Assembly: GCF_040869045.1 (NCBI RefSeq) | Contig: NC_090320.1 | Location: 236,934,978-236,998,977 of the forward strand | Length of the DNA stretch: 64,000 bases | Source of the DNA: Eurosta solidaginis | Taxonomy: Eukaryota > Arthropoda > Insecta > Diptera > Tephritidae | Direction: 5' to 3' | Shown here: one piece after another, positions 48,166-58,797 of the stretch | Numbering within the stretch: position 1 is the stretch's first letter | Layout: every line of letters begins with the position of its first letter | The notes under the pieces: model-generated | Told to the model about the DNA's origin: nothing | The model's input: only the letters and a program-made list of their open reading frames with translations | Database searches by the model: none | Translations under genes and position numbers: made by a program

Positions 48166-48572
48166 TTAAAAACCAATGCAATTTTAAACATTGTGTTTTA
48201 TTTTACCTACGGCGGTTAAGCTCATAAAATCAACGCAACATAAACGAACGAATAAGGCTATAAAAATTACCAAAAATGTTCAAACGGAAAGCACACCAAA
48301 AGAACGGAAACACCTATAAAGTGTACCAAACCATCAAACGCAAATATAACACACGGACCAACAGGTACATCAAACGATACCAGCAAGAAACACAACAAAT
48401 CGTATGATAGAACATACTATTTCAACCTTATTAAAAAGAATAAAAGAAATTGAAGATTGTTTAAAGGTTAAATTTATTTTTTTGTATAGGTATGTACATA
48501 CTATCTCCAGTTTTATATGATATATTTTTCTCGCAGCAAAGTTCACTTTCTCATGGAACTTCCCTTCAGTAT

Positions 48573-48578
48573 TTTATT
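48573..48578 (-). promoter_or_regulatory. Poly(A) signal of the protease-homologue gene
   Basis: AATAAA on the minus strand, ~37 nt past the stop codon. Confidence 0.6.
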
Positions 48579-48614
48579 CAACAACGCTCTATATTAGTTT
48601 AAATTCATTATGTT

Positions 48615-49364
48615 TTAACCTGTCCTGAGACGTTTATGAAATAAATCTGAGGTAGAGTAATAATTCACAGAACACTTATTAATCAATTCTGTTATGAATC
48701 TCTTAATGTTTGGGTCACCTACATTTATATAAAGTTTCGCTACTTCTTTTTTTTCTTCCACCAAATATATTCTGACTGCACAAAGTTGTCCCCTCCAAAC
48801 GCCCGGTGCTCCAGAGTGTCCTTTACGAAAATCTAAGCCACCTTTAGCACAATACATATTTTGTCCTTCGGGGTAATCCTTACATTCCTCTGGTTTTACT
48901 ATAGTTACGTCATGTTTTACGATTATAAAATCATTTGGGTCTGATGGTTGGGAAGTCCATTCTCTAATTTCCATCTGTGTGCCCACCGAAAGTTCCTTTT
49001 CGCAAAGTCGTATTGTCGTCATCAAAAAATTATTTTGAAAGGGTTCCTCCAGTTCGATTCCAGCTATATCATTATTGCTTTTTCTGCATTCTAAATTTAA
49101 AGTTTGATAATATACCTCCTTCACTTGGCGAGTTGGAGGGCGAAAAGGTGTTGGACTACGTGCAACCTCCATGAAAATTTCCAATAACTTGTTCGTGCAT
49201 GCCGCAGCTGTGATCATTATTTTCATAGAAACTAATGCGCCACCGCAACGATAATTTTCTTTATAAAATAAAAATACCCAATGATCGTCATCTTGCGAAC
49301 ATATATCGGTCAAAAGACCGCTAATTACGATAACCAGGATCAGGATATAATTGTGGAAATTCAT
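48615..49364 (-). CDS. Secreted serine protease homologue (inactive trypsin fold)
   Basis: 249 codons, single exon, intact. Residues ~1-23 are a hydrophobic signal peptide (NYILILVIVISGLL). The chymotrypsin fold is recognisable: CGGALVS at 40-46, the catalytic-His block as TAAAC (52-56) where TAAHC is expected, so His is Ala; the Asp block NDIA at 98-101 (Asp99 kept); and the Ser block GHSGAP at 182-187 where GDSGGP is usual (Ser184 kept). Cysteines at 40/56 and 172/195 fit conserved disulfides. No activation site (R-IVGG) precedes the domain, so it is not a zymogen. It probably acts as a non-catalytic binding or regulatory secreted protein; the target is unknown. The ATG context is TCTAAAATG. 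It lies alone among repeats; a retrocopy or fast-evolving paralogue is possible. Confidence 0.87.
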   Translation of the reverse strand: MNFHNYILILVIVISGLLTDICSQDDDHWVFLFYKENYRCGGALVSMKIMITAAACTNKLLEIFMEVARSPTPFRPPTRQVKEVYYQTLNLECRKSNNDIAGIELEEPFQNNFLMTTIRLCEKELSVGTQMEIREWTSQPSDPNDFIIVKHDVTIVKPEECKDYPEGQNMYCAKGGLDFRKGHSGAPGVWRGQLCAVRIYLVEEKKEVAKLYINVGDPNIKRFITELINKCSVNYYSTSDLFHKRLRTG

Positions 49365-49408
49365 TTTAGACCCTGATGTTTTGCGCTGCTCGTTAAGTAT
49401 AAAGTAAC

Positions 49409-49444
49409 TAAAGCAATAAAAGTTTTGTGGGCGCTATTTATATA
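49409..49444 (-). promoter_or_regulatory. TATA box and initiator of the protease-homologue gene
   Basis: Minus strand TATATAAATAG at 49434-49444, then TTAGTT (initiator-like, A at 49409) ~35 nt downstream, giving a predicted 5' UTR of ~45 nt before the ATG at 49364. The spacing is as expected for a TATA/Inr promoter. Confidence 0.6.
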
Positions 49445-49705
49445 CAATGGTGAAGCTTGATTTTTTTTAATTTCCGGGTGCAAGTGCACGGTTAGAAATC
49501 GGAGCCTAAATTTTTAGCAATTAATCGGTTTAAACACTTTTTGAAACATTTCGCTACTAAATTGAAAATATCTGAATTTAAAATTTTCTTTTTTAACTTC
49601 ATTCAATTTCAATTTAAAACTTGTATAAACAATAAGTTTAAGATATTAAAATTGTTTTAAAACAAAACCAAAAAAGTTGCAAAAAATCCAAGAATACAAA
49701 CCTGT

Positions 49706-51415
49706 AATCACTTCTGGAGGGTGGAGCCGTGTGTAGAAGTCCTCGAAAGTGGGGAAAGCTTCTGACCGCCATTCACCTGGGAATGGCCAGAGCGATTCTT
49801 TTGCATGCGGTTTAAGCAGCTCTCTACTGCCGGTCGCTTGCGGCCAAGTATCCTCTGGGTAGCCGCTAAACGAATGTTTAGCGGTGAGCTAATGTGAGAA
49901 GGTGACAAACTGGCTAGGCAACTCTGACATAATCGGTTTAAGGGCTAGCCGGGGGAGATCTCATCGGCAGCGTCTGTACACCTCTAGGTGCGGCTGCAAG
50001 CGGGCGTCTGTCTTGGAGCAAGCGGCTCGCTTAATAAACGTGCCAAGTAATATTTTCACCCCCGCTGAGCGGGTTGTGCGCTGGGCTTGGGACCCGCCAC
50101 GTAAAACCATACTCCAATGAAATATAACAACAAGCCTCGGATAAATACACTCTATATTGATGACGATCATGGCAAACGTTTGAAGGACAATGAATTGAGA
50201 GCATGCACCCGGAACGTTCGCTCCCTAAATGGGATTGGTGCAGATGCCCGGCTGGTTGATATCCTCGTCAAAGCAAAATCTGACATCACCGCCATCCAAG
50301 AAATGCGTTGGACGAAGCAAGGAAGAAAGAAGATCAAAAATTGTGACATCTATTGGAGTGGCCATACGATTAAGCGCAGTTTCGGCGTCGTATTCGTGGG
50401 GGGAGAGAGACTTTGTCGCCAAGTTCTGGCGTTCACACCTGTGGTCGAACGTCTCGCCGCTATCCGGATAAAAGCAAAATTTTTTAATATATCATTCATC
50501 TGCGCCCATGCGCCGACAGAGGAGAAAGACGATGAGGTGAAAGACACTTTTTATGAACAATTAGAACGCACATACGAGCGCTGCCCCCGTCACGATATAA
50601 AAGTCGTGCTTGGTGACTTTAACGCCAGGGTGGGCAAAGAAGGTGTTTTTGGCCCTACAGTCGGAAAGTTCAGCCTACACAATGAAACTCCTTCTAACGG
50701 ACTGAGGCTGATTAACTTTGCCGGTGCTCGAAACATGGTCATATACAGCACGAGGTTCATGCATAAAAAGATACATCAAGTTACATGGCTGTCTCCTGAT
50801 CGAAATACTCGCAATCAGATCGATCACGTTGTGATAGACGGACGGCATGCCTCCAGTGTTTTAGATGTGCGCACGATCCGGGGACCTAACATCGACTCGG
50901 ACCATTATCTCGTTGCAGCCAAAATACGCACCCGCCTCAACGCGGCTAAAACCAAGAACAAAAACCAGCATCAACACTAGCAACAACATCAGCATTGAAA
51001 TCCAGCGAAGAATCAATCTTGCCAATAAATGCTACTTTGGCCTAGGTAGGCAATTGAAAAGTAAAGTCCTCTCTCGGCGAACGAAAATCATACTCTACAA
51101 GTCACTTATCGCACCCGTCCTGCTATATGGGGCAGAAGCATGGACCATGACAACAGCAGATGAAGTGGCTTTGGGAGTGTTCGAGAGAAAAGTTCTTGGA
51201 AAGATTTATGGACCTCTACGCGTTGGCGATGGAGAGTACCGAAGAAGATTTAATGATGAGCTGTACGAGCTATACGCAGATGTCTGCTGCGCTGGCTAGG
51301 CCATGTTATGCGAAATTCTAAATGCTGCTTCTAGTACGATATTAGAGCATTTATCGATACCTCCAAGCCAGTGGGAAAGTTTGGGAAAAGAAATCATACT
51401 CATAGTCGAAGTTAA
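49706..51415 (+). pseudogene. RTE-type LINE, internally deleted (EN joined to RT tail)
   Basis: A GC-richer 5' leader (49706-50116) precedes an open frame (50117-50980) with an APE-type endonuclease: 'ACTRNVRSLNG', 'DITAIQEMRW', 'FICAHAPTEEKDDE', 'VLGDFNARVGKE', 'TRNQIDHVVIDGRH' and 'DSDHYLVAAKIR', typical of RTE-clade elements. In another frame, 50990-51299 encodes the RT C-terminus ('ANKCYFGLGRQL', 'TKIILYKSLIAPVLLYGAEA', 'VFERKVLGKIYGPLR'). The ~500-codon RT catalytic core between is missing and the join is out of frame. A minus-strand relative of the same tail sits at 53481-54031. Non-autonomous. Confidence 0.8.
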
Positions 51416-51419
51416 TTAA

Positions 51420-51757
51420 AGCTGGTAGCAGTTCTTTGTAGATAACATATTTCTAAAATTAAATATGAAAAATAAAAAGCTGTCGATTTTATAACTGGGT
51501 AAAATCTTGTTAGCACCGAACTTGTACTTATTTGGCAATTTAGGTCTAGTTCCGAATCAGAAAAGTGGATCACTAGTTACTGACTGACTTCTCCAGTTTT
51601 AAATTGAAACCCAGTTGGATGTACTCACTTTCAGGAAGACCTTTATAATCTATATTTAAACAAAATTTGGTTTGATCATATGTCCAAAATGTTTCACATA
51701 TAGGCTCAAACTTTTTACCGTGTGCCTGCCAAAATATCAACCCACTTATTGATAAAA
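51420..51757. other. Spacer, nothing recognised
   Basis: AT-rich, no repeat recognised. Confidence 0.3.
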
Positions 51758-52140
51758 AGTGGCCGCCGTTATGTGGTGGGAGCGTGCTTCGCATAACACA
51801 CCGAAAGTCCTGAGTTCAAGTGCCGACAAAAGCAACATCCAAAATTTGGAACACGTTTTTCAATTGGAAAAAAAACATGTCCAAATGCGGTCGCCCTCGG
51901 CAGTTATTTGGCATACACTCCAAGCATATTTCTACTTTACTAAAGCTTTGCAGTTAAAATGTATCTCCCTTGCATCAGCTTCCGTTTGGAATCGGCATAA
52001 ACCATATATATTCGATCTGCCAATTTGTAGTGAAAATCAAAAGGGGGCAAGACGCAAATTCGAAGAGAAGTTCGGCCTAAATCTACTTGCAGATAAATCG
52101 CGCCAAAGCACTAATTATTTTTTTTTCTTTTTAATTTTTA
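51758..52140 (+). mobile_element. tRNA-SINE copy, full-length but diverged
   Basis: tRNA-like head (gtggccgccgttatgtggtg, B box GAGTTCAAGTGCC) plus the body landmarks of the SINE family ('ccctcggcagttatttggca', 'ccaatttgtagtgaaaatc', 'gaagttcggcctaaatct'). It shares downstream sequence with the 42880 copy. Confidence 0.75.
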
Positions 52141-52194
52141 ATGTTTAATGCGTAAAACGTAATACAAATTCTAAGTCAGTTAAACAAATAACTT

Positions 52195-52380
52195 TTGTTC
52201 TACAAAAAAAAACAAATTCAAGGTTGTTATGTTTATTCCAGCAAAATTTTAATAGCGCGTGTATTCTATTATTTTTCAAAGGAAAATTTAATAGTGCTTA
52301 TTTGTTCGTATCTATATTTGTACAGTTGCAGTGTGGTATTAACTTCACATAGGATAAGTGATACGTGTACAAAATGACCG
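52195..52380 (+). repeat. Copy of 45045-45225 (Penelope-locus sequence)
   Basis: 'attctattatttttcaaagg', 'aaaatttaat', 'tctatatttgtacagttg' and 'aagtgatacgtgtacaa' match 45045-45225 with moderate divergence. It carries no RT motif itself. Confidence 0.65.
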
Positions 52381-53480
52381 TTCACGCATATGCGACACCG
52401 GTGGCCCAAAAATATTTCCTTGTATAGCAAGAAGTCCAGCAATATTTCACTAGTTTTTTCGTTATAAGTTACTTAATCTTATCTGAATGTATACATCCGA
52501 ACCGATTTTCATTTAAAATATTTTTTTGTGTGAATTTTTACTCAGTTGAGCAGAGCGGTCAGATGTAAAGGTATAAAGGAATCGAGATAGATATAGACTT
52601 CCATATATCAAAATCATCAGTATCGATAAAAAATTTGATTGAGCCATGTCCGTCCGTCCGTCCGTCCGTCTGCCCGTTAACACGATAACTTGAGTAAATT
52701 TCGAGGTATCTTGATGAAATTTGGTATGTAGATTCCTGGGCACTCATCTCAGATCGCTGTTTAAAATGAACGATATCGGACTATAACCACGCCTACTTTT
52801 TCGATATCGGAAATTTCGAAAAACGGAAAAAGTGCGATAATTCATTACCAAAGGCGGATAAAGCGATGAAGCTTGGTAGGTGACTTAAACTTATGACGCA
52901 AAATAGAAAATTAGTGAAACTTTGGACAATGGGCTTGGCACTACCCACTTTTAAAAGAAGGTAATTTAAAAGCTTTGCAAGCTGTAATTTGGCAGTCGTT
53001 GAAGATATCATGATGAAATTTGGTAGGAACGTTACTCCTTTTACTATATGCATTCTTAATAAAAATTAGCAAAATCTGAGAACGACCCCGCCCACTTTTA
53101 AAAAAAAAAAATTTTAAGTCAAATTTTAATAAAAAATTTAATATCTTTACAGTATATAAGTCAGTTTTGTCAATATTCAACTCCAGTACTTATATGGTGC
53201 AACAAAATACAAAAATAAAAGAAAATTTCAAAATGGGCGTGGCTCGGCCCTTTTCATTTAATTTGTCTAGGATACTTTTAATGCCATAAGTCGAAGAAAA
53301 ATTTGCCAATTCTTGAGAAATTTGGTAGGGGCTTAGATTCTAGGACGATAACTGTTTTCTGTGAAAAAGGGCGAAATCGGTTGAAGCCACGTCCAGTTTT
53401 TATACACAGTCGACCGTTTGTCCTTCCGCTCGGCCTTAACACGATAACTTGAGCAAAAATCGATATATCTTTACTAAACT

Positions 53481-54031
53481 TACTTACTTAATTGGCGCTT
53501 AACCGTCTAAACGGTTATAGCCGTCCAGCAAGGCGCGCCAGTCGCTCCTACGCTCCGCTAACCGGCGCCAATTGGTCACACCAAGGGAGTTTAAATCGTT
53601 TTCCACCTGGTCCTTCCAACGGAGTGGGGGCCGCCCTCTACCTCTGCTTCCATAGGCGGGTTCCGATAGAAACACTCACTTTGCCGGAGCATCATCTTCC
53701 ATTCGCATAACATGGCCTAGCCAGCGCAGCCGCTGCGTTTTAATTCACTGGACTATGTTGATGTCTGCGTATAGCTCGTACAGCTCATCATTAATTCTTC
53801 TTCGGTACTCGCCAGCGCCAACGCGTAGAGGTCCATAAATCTTTCGAAGAACTTTTCTCTCGAACACTCCCAAAGCCGCTTCATCTGCTGTTGTCATGGT
53901 CCATGCTTCTGCCCCATATAGCAGGAAGGGTACGATAAGTGACTTGTAGAGTATGATTTTCGTTCGCCGAGAGAGGACTTTACTTTTCCATTGCCTACCT
54001 AGTCCGAAGTAGCCTTTATTAGCATTTATTT
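53481..54031 (-). mobile_element. RTE LINE 3' fragment inserted in copy B
   Basis: Copy C reads 'actaaactcagttcacg' (59596); copy B breaks after 'actaaact' and resumes at 'agttcacg' (54032). Between lies, on the minus strand, the RT C-terminus (LYGAEAWTMTTADEAALG, FERKVLRKIYGPL, GEYRRRINDELYELYAD), a 3' UTR and a TAAG-type tail. It is 5'-truncated, as expected for LINE insertion. Confidence 0.8.
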
Positions 54032-54729
54032 AGTTCACGTAATTATCTGAACTCACGTTGTATTGGTATAAAAATGGCCGAAATCCGACTATGACTATGA
54101 CACTTTTTCGATATCGAAAATTACGAAAAATGAAAAATATGCCATAATTCTATAACAAATATGAAAAAAGGGATGGAACATGGTAATTGGATTGGTTTAT
54201 TGACGCAAAATATAACTTTAGAAAAAAACTTTGTAAAATGTGTGTGACACCTACCATATTAAGTAGAAGAAAATGAAAAAGTTCTGCAGGGCGAAATCAA
54301 AAGCCCTTGGAATCTTGGCAGCAATACTGTTCGTGGTATCTTCTATAAATCTTATAAAATAAAGTCGCTAAATGACATGTATGCACATAACTTCAAACAG
54401 AATGTCCCGATTTTAAAACAGTTTTTTGCATTTGAAAGCTTAGCTACGTGAGATGGTACAGTTAATATAATTTGAAGTTATATATTATAGGGGCGTGGCA
54501 AATTGCCAAAATGTAGTAAAAAATCGTAAAATTTTTGTTTACACAGCTATAACTCATAAACGGATGGATGGATTTTAAAAATTCTACTTTTCAGTTAAAC
54601 TTTGAAATATTTACCTTCGATCTGCATCAAAAAAAATACTTGATTCCTTTCTTATATCAGCCAAATTGTTTAAACAAAAGTAACATTTTTATCAAAAAAT
54701 GCGTATGTGTGTTTGTTCGCTGTGAACTG

Positions 54730-55758
54730 TCCGCGCTAATTGCTTTTGGGTGAGGTTTGTTGCGACACATACATACGTACATATATAGCATTCGCTGCGT
54801 TATTTAACTTCGGGCGTAGGTTTATAGGTATGTATGTATGGATGCACATCACTACATAGTGTAAAACAAAGTCGCTTTTTCTGTCCCTATTTCCCTTTGA
54901 ATGCTTAAACCCTTAAAAATACGCAACGGATTTTGATGCGCTTTTTTTTTAATAGATAAAGAGTGATTGAAGAGGAAGTAACGGATGAACATATTTGGCT
55001 GAAAATCGGTGGAGGGGTAGCTTAGAACCAGGAGACAGACATAGGCTAATTTTTATCCCGTTCTGGATAGGGTCTTGAGATCAAAACGTGGACCTGGGTA
55101 ATCCTAGGATATGTTTGTACAATATGGGTATCGAATGTAAGCTGTTTATGAGTACTTTGATACGGGGTGTTTTTCGTACCCGCGGGTAACTAGGGTCTCG
55201 AGATATAAGCGAAAACGTGGACGCGGGTAGTCCTAGAATGTGTTTATAGAATATGGATAACGAATGAAAGCTGTTGATGAGTGCTTTAGTACAGAGTAAT
55301 TTTTATACCGCTGGGTGTCTAGTGTCTCAATATATGAGCAAAACCTGGACACGGATACCCCTAGAATGTGTTGTAATATGGATATCAAATGAAAGTTGTT
55401 GCTGAGAGCTTTAAAGTAATTTTCATTGTGATATTCAATTTAGTTGCATCAACCTGGAAAAACTGATAAATATGCATACGAAGCCGAAATAAAGTCATGA
55501 ATTAATAATACCCACATAACTATTTACGTATGTACGTCCTATTCGATTTGCCTGGCAATAAGGGATGAAGAAGAGTGGGAAAAACTTTAGAGAAGAGAAA
55601 AGAGAGAAGGAGACTGAGAAAGAGATAGAATGAGACAAAAATAGAGATAGATGAAAAAGTGAGGAGGGGGGCGGGGCACAGTTAGACGCAAAAAGCTTAT
55701 TAAAATGTATGTGGATAGACCAAATTTAGGGCATAACAACGTCTGACGGGTCTGCTAG
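54730..55758 (+). mobile_element. Second Helitron-like repeat ending CTAG-T
   Basis: The right end reads 'aacgtctgacgggtctgCTAG' followed by T, like Helitron 3' ends and the well-known insect repeat starting ACTAGCAGACCCG on the other strand. The left part has 'ctacatagtgtaaaacaaag', 'cgctttttctgtccc'. The centre has three ~140-bp tandem copies. Non-coding. Confidence 0.45.
55070..55440. repeat. ~130-140-bp tandem repeat, 3 copies
   Basis: Repeats of 'gtcctagaatgtgttt', 'atatgga', 'aatgaaagctgttgatga', 'gctttagta' and 'tcgagatataagc' at ~55080, ~55220 and ~55340. Confidence 0.6.
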
Positions 55759-57150
55759 TACGTACATATATGTAGACATAATGATTGATTCGTTTATGTA
55801 GATACAAGTGACTGCTTGCTTTATTGTTGTTGTGACTTCATTTACTTAGCATCAAACTAGGGATGTGAGTATCACTTAGTGTCACTCATACTCGTCACAA
55901 TGCCCTCCACCTAAGTCTGATCGTCCCGATCAGACAAATCTCTCGATCTAAACGCTGCTATCTTCTCTAAATGTACCACTCTTCTACTCCGTGGTTTCCC
56001 AATGGTTTGTATGCGGTAGATAGTGTCACTGATCTTCTTCACAACTTTGTACGGGCCTTCCCAACTGCACCGAAATTAGGATGGATCACCTTTTCGCCGG
56101 TGAGGGTTGTATAGCAGTACCGAATTTCCCTCAAAGGAACCTTCCGAATTATTGTTCTCATCGTACCTGCGTTTCATCTTACTACTCATTATCCTTGATC
56201 GTTCCCTCGCACTCTGTTGTTTGGCCAATGAACTACTTTGTAGAGCTTGTTCTTGACGGATTGGCTTCACATACTCAGTATCGTTCCGATGTTTCCCAAC
56301 AGAAGTGCGCGCTGGCTTAAAACCACCCTTGCATACTTTCTGGAAAAGTCTTTCAGTCATTTTAGTGCGTCCATTTGGGTTTGTTAATGCCAGTGTTTCT
56401 CTCGAAGGTATCTTTGATTTAGCTTTGTTTGGCTCATTCGTTCTATCAACTTTCACCTTTGACTTTCGTGGCCTTTGTCGACTCTTCACCACCAGTATTC
56501 GGTTACTGCTGACCCCTTTTTCCAAACTGAAGTTAAGTGGTATATTCTGGTTCTTATAGCGCATAATCTTTCTCCGCATATCGATCCTGATGTCACGGTC
56601 AACTAAGAAGTCCACTCCCAATATGACTTCATCAACAATCTCCGCCACAATGAATTTGTGTAGACCCATGACCTTTCCAATTAATACTTCACATACCACT
56701 TCTCCTTGAACTTGGTTATACTTGCCAGTGACCGTACGCAACCTTGCTCCAGGTAACGGTTTTACTCTCCTGTTGACCTTGTCAGATCGATTAAGGAATG
56801 AGATGCGCCCGTATCTACAGTCAGTACACGTTCCTTGCCATCCAGCTTTCCTTCGACGGCAAGACTGCTCGATTTTCTTCCAATTTGCGACACAGATATC
56901 ACAGGACATTCAATAGCTGGGGCGAGTTTTCGTTCTTTACATCTGACATGCTCTTGCTCATCTCCTCCAACTTTGCGTTTACGGCCACCCACATTGTTGG
57001 AACTATTAGGACCAAGATCGCAATGACGTGCAATGTGACCGGGCGTCCCGAATTTGAAGCATTTGATAACTCTTTCACTCCGCTTTTGCGATGCTTTCAG
57101 AGCCTCCAATATAGCGTATACCCACTCTGGCTTTTCTACTTCCACTTTTA
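55759..57150 (-). pseudogene. Second Gypsy element, deleted remnant
   Basis: A minus-strand relative of the element at 26915. An LTR piece (55759-55899, starting TGTGACGAGTATGAGTG) and a polypurine-like tract precede it. The coding parts are an integrase C-terminus (MKRRYDENNNSEGSFEG, VLLYNPHRRKG) joined directly to the pre-RT linker and protease (VDTGASHSL) and the Gag knuckle CFKFGTPGHIARHC, in which the second Cys is Phe. RT, RNase H and most of the integrase are deleted. Several frame breaks. It joins the 130-bp minisatellite at ~57150. Confidence 0.8.
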
Positions 57151-57790
57151 AATACTCATTAACACCTTTCATTTGATACCCATATCGTACAAATTAATTC
57201 TAGAGTCACCCCTGGTCCACCTTTATGGCAATATCTCGAAAAGGCGTCCACCCATAGAACTTAGGCCCACTCCCTTTTAAAATACTCATTAACACCTTTT
57301 GTTTGGTACCCATATCGTACAAACTAATTCTAGAGTCACCTCTGGTCCACCTTTATAACGATATCCTGAAAAGGCGTCCACCTATAGAACTAAGGCCCAC
57401 TCCCTTTTAAAATACTCATTAACACCTTTCATTTGATACCCATATCGTACAACCAAATTCTAGAGTCACCCCTGGTCCACCTTTATGGCAATATCTCGAA
57501 AAGGCGTCAACCCATAGAACTAAGGCCCACTCCCTTTTAAAACACTCATTAACACCTTTCGTTTGATACCCTTATTGTACAAACGCATTCTAGAGTCACC
57601 CCTGGTCCACCTTTATAACGATATCCCGAAAAGGCGTCCACCTATAGAACTATGGCCCACTCCCTCTTAAAATACTCTTTAATACCTGCCATTTGATACG
57701 CATGTCATACAAACACATTCCAGGGTTACCCTAGGTTCATTTTCCTACATGGAGATTTTCCCTTATTTTGTCTCCATAGCTCTCAACTGA
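57150..57790. repeat. 130-bp minisatellite (copy B)
   Basis: Units with 'atttgatacccatatcgtac' at 57171, 57301, 57431, 57561 and 57691: exact 130-bp period. Other words are 'tctagagtcacccctggtcc', 'acctttatggc', 'gatatctcgaaaaggcgtcc' and 'cccactcccttttaaaatac'. The last copy degenerates into the element end. Confidence 0.9.
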
Positions 57791-57919
57791 GTATGTAATG
57801 TTCGGTTACACCCGAACTTAGCCTTCCTTACTTGTTCGCTATAAGTTACTTAATCTTATCTGAATGTATACATCAGAACCGATTTTCATTTAAAATGTTT
57901 ATTTGTGTGTATTTCTACC

Positions 57920-58085
57920 ATGAAAAGCTTTTCAGTTAAAATGCATCTTCCTTGCATCAGCTTCCGTTTGGAATCGGTATAAAACAAATAAGTCCAATCT
58001 ACCAGTTTGGAGCAAAAATCAAAAGGGGGCAAGACGCAAATTCGAAGAAAAGTTCGGCTTAAATCTATTTCGTTGTATAGCAAGA
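57920..58085 (+). mobile_element. tRNA-SINE body fragment
   Basis: 'atgcatcttccttgcatcag', 'cttccgtttggaatcgg' and 'caagacgcaaattcgaagaa' match the SINE body. Head and tail are absent. Confidence 0.65.
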
Positions 58086-58139
58086 CGGCTGGCAATATTT
58101 CGCTATTTTTATTATACCTTTATATTAAGTCGCTTTCAT

Positions 58140-58592
58140 GTTTGTCCCCTCATTTCCATACGAATTTTTGACCCACGGAAAAGGCTTTTTCGATAACTTC
58201 CCGTTGAGCTAGACACTTGATACTTAGAAAATGGTTCAGATCTTGGAGACATTACAATACAAGTGAAAAAAATCCGTTAGGTGGCGCACGGATCGAGATA
58301 TACAGAAAATTTATTTTAAAATGGAAATTTTGCTATCGACTTTTAACTAACTTCTCGGTGATCCAGAGACTTGAATTTTAGCACCTAGTTTGCGAGTCGA
58401 TGGCACTACAATTCGTGGAAAACAAAATGTCGCCAGGTGGCGGACGAATGGAGATAAACGAAAATCCCTGAAAATCCCTGAAAAAACGCAGAGAATCTTG
58501 CGGTCGATTTTTAAGTGGGAAGTTATAAATAAATATTTGATCAAAAAAATTTCGCTACGTGGCGCATGGATCGAGATATTAAGAAAATTAAT
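58140..58592. repeat. Dimeric ~312-bp satellite, left part
   Basis: Diverged half-units with 'ggtggcgcacggatcgagat', 'aacttctcggtgatccagag', 'aaatccctgaaa' and 'tggcgcatggatcgagatat'. It is cut at 'aaaattaat|tatactcag' by the Helentron-like copy C and resumes in the same phase at ~62482. Confidence 0.8.
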
Positions 58593-58735
58593 TATACTCA
58601 GTTGAGCAGAGCTCACAGAGTATATTAAGTTTGATTGGATAACGGTTGGTTGTACATATATAAAGGAATCGAGATAGATATAGACTTCCATATATCAAAA
58701 TAATCAGGATTGAAAAAAAATTTGATTGAGCCATG

Positions 58736-58797
58736 TCCGTCCGTCCGTCCGTCCGTCCGTCCGTCCGTCCGTCCGTCCGTCCGTCCGTCCGTCCGTT
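58736..58797. repeat. (CCGT)n microsatellite
   Basis: About 15 repeats of CCGT inside copy C. A shorter run is at 52649-52671 in copy B. Confidence 0.95.

Larger units (their letters stand above)
52541..57836 (+). mobile_element. Helentron-like repeat (HINE-TR type), copy B, interrupted
   Basis: Head 'tactcagttgagcagagcg', a CCGT microsatellite, 'ataaccacgcctac' blocks, and an end with a 130-bp minisatellite, 'caactgagtatgtaatg', the hairpin GTTCGGTTACACCCGAAC and 'cttccttacttgtt'. ACTCAGTTGAG occurs inverted near both ends. Subterminal inverted repeats, a 3' hairpin and a central tandem repeat are features of Helentron-associated elements. Split by an RTE fragment, a Helitron-like repeat and a Gypsy remnant. 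Non-coding. 54330-54730 is not assigned. Confidence 0.55.
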
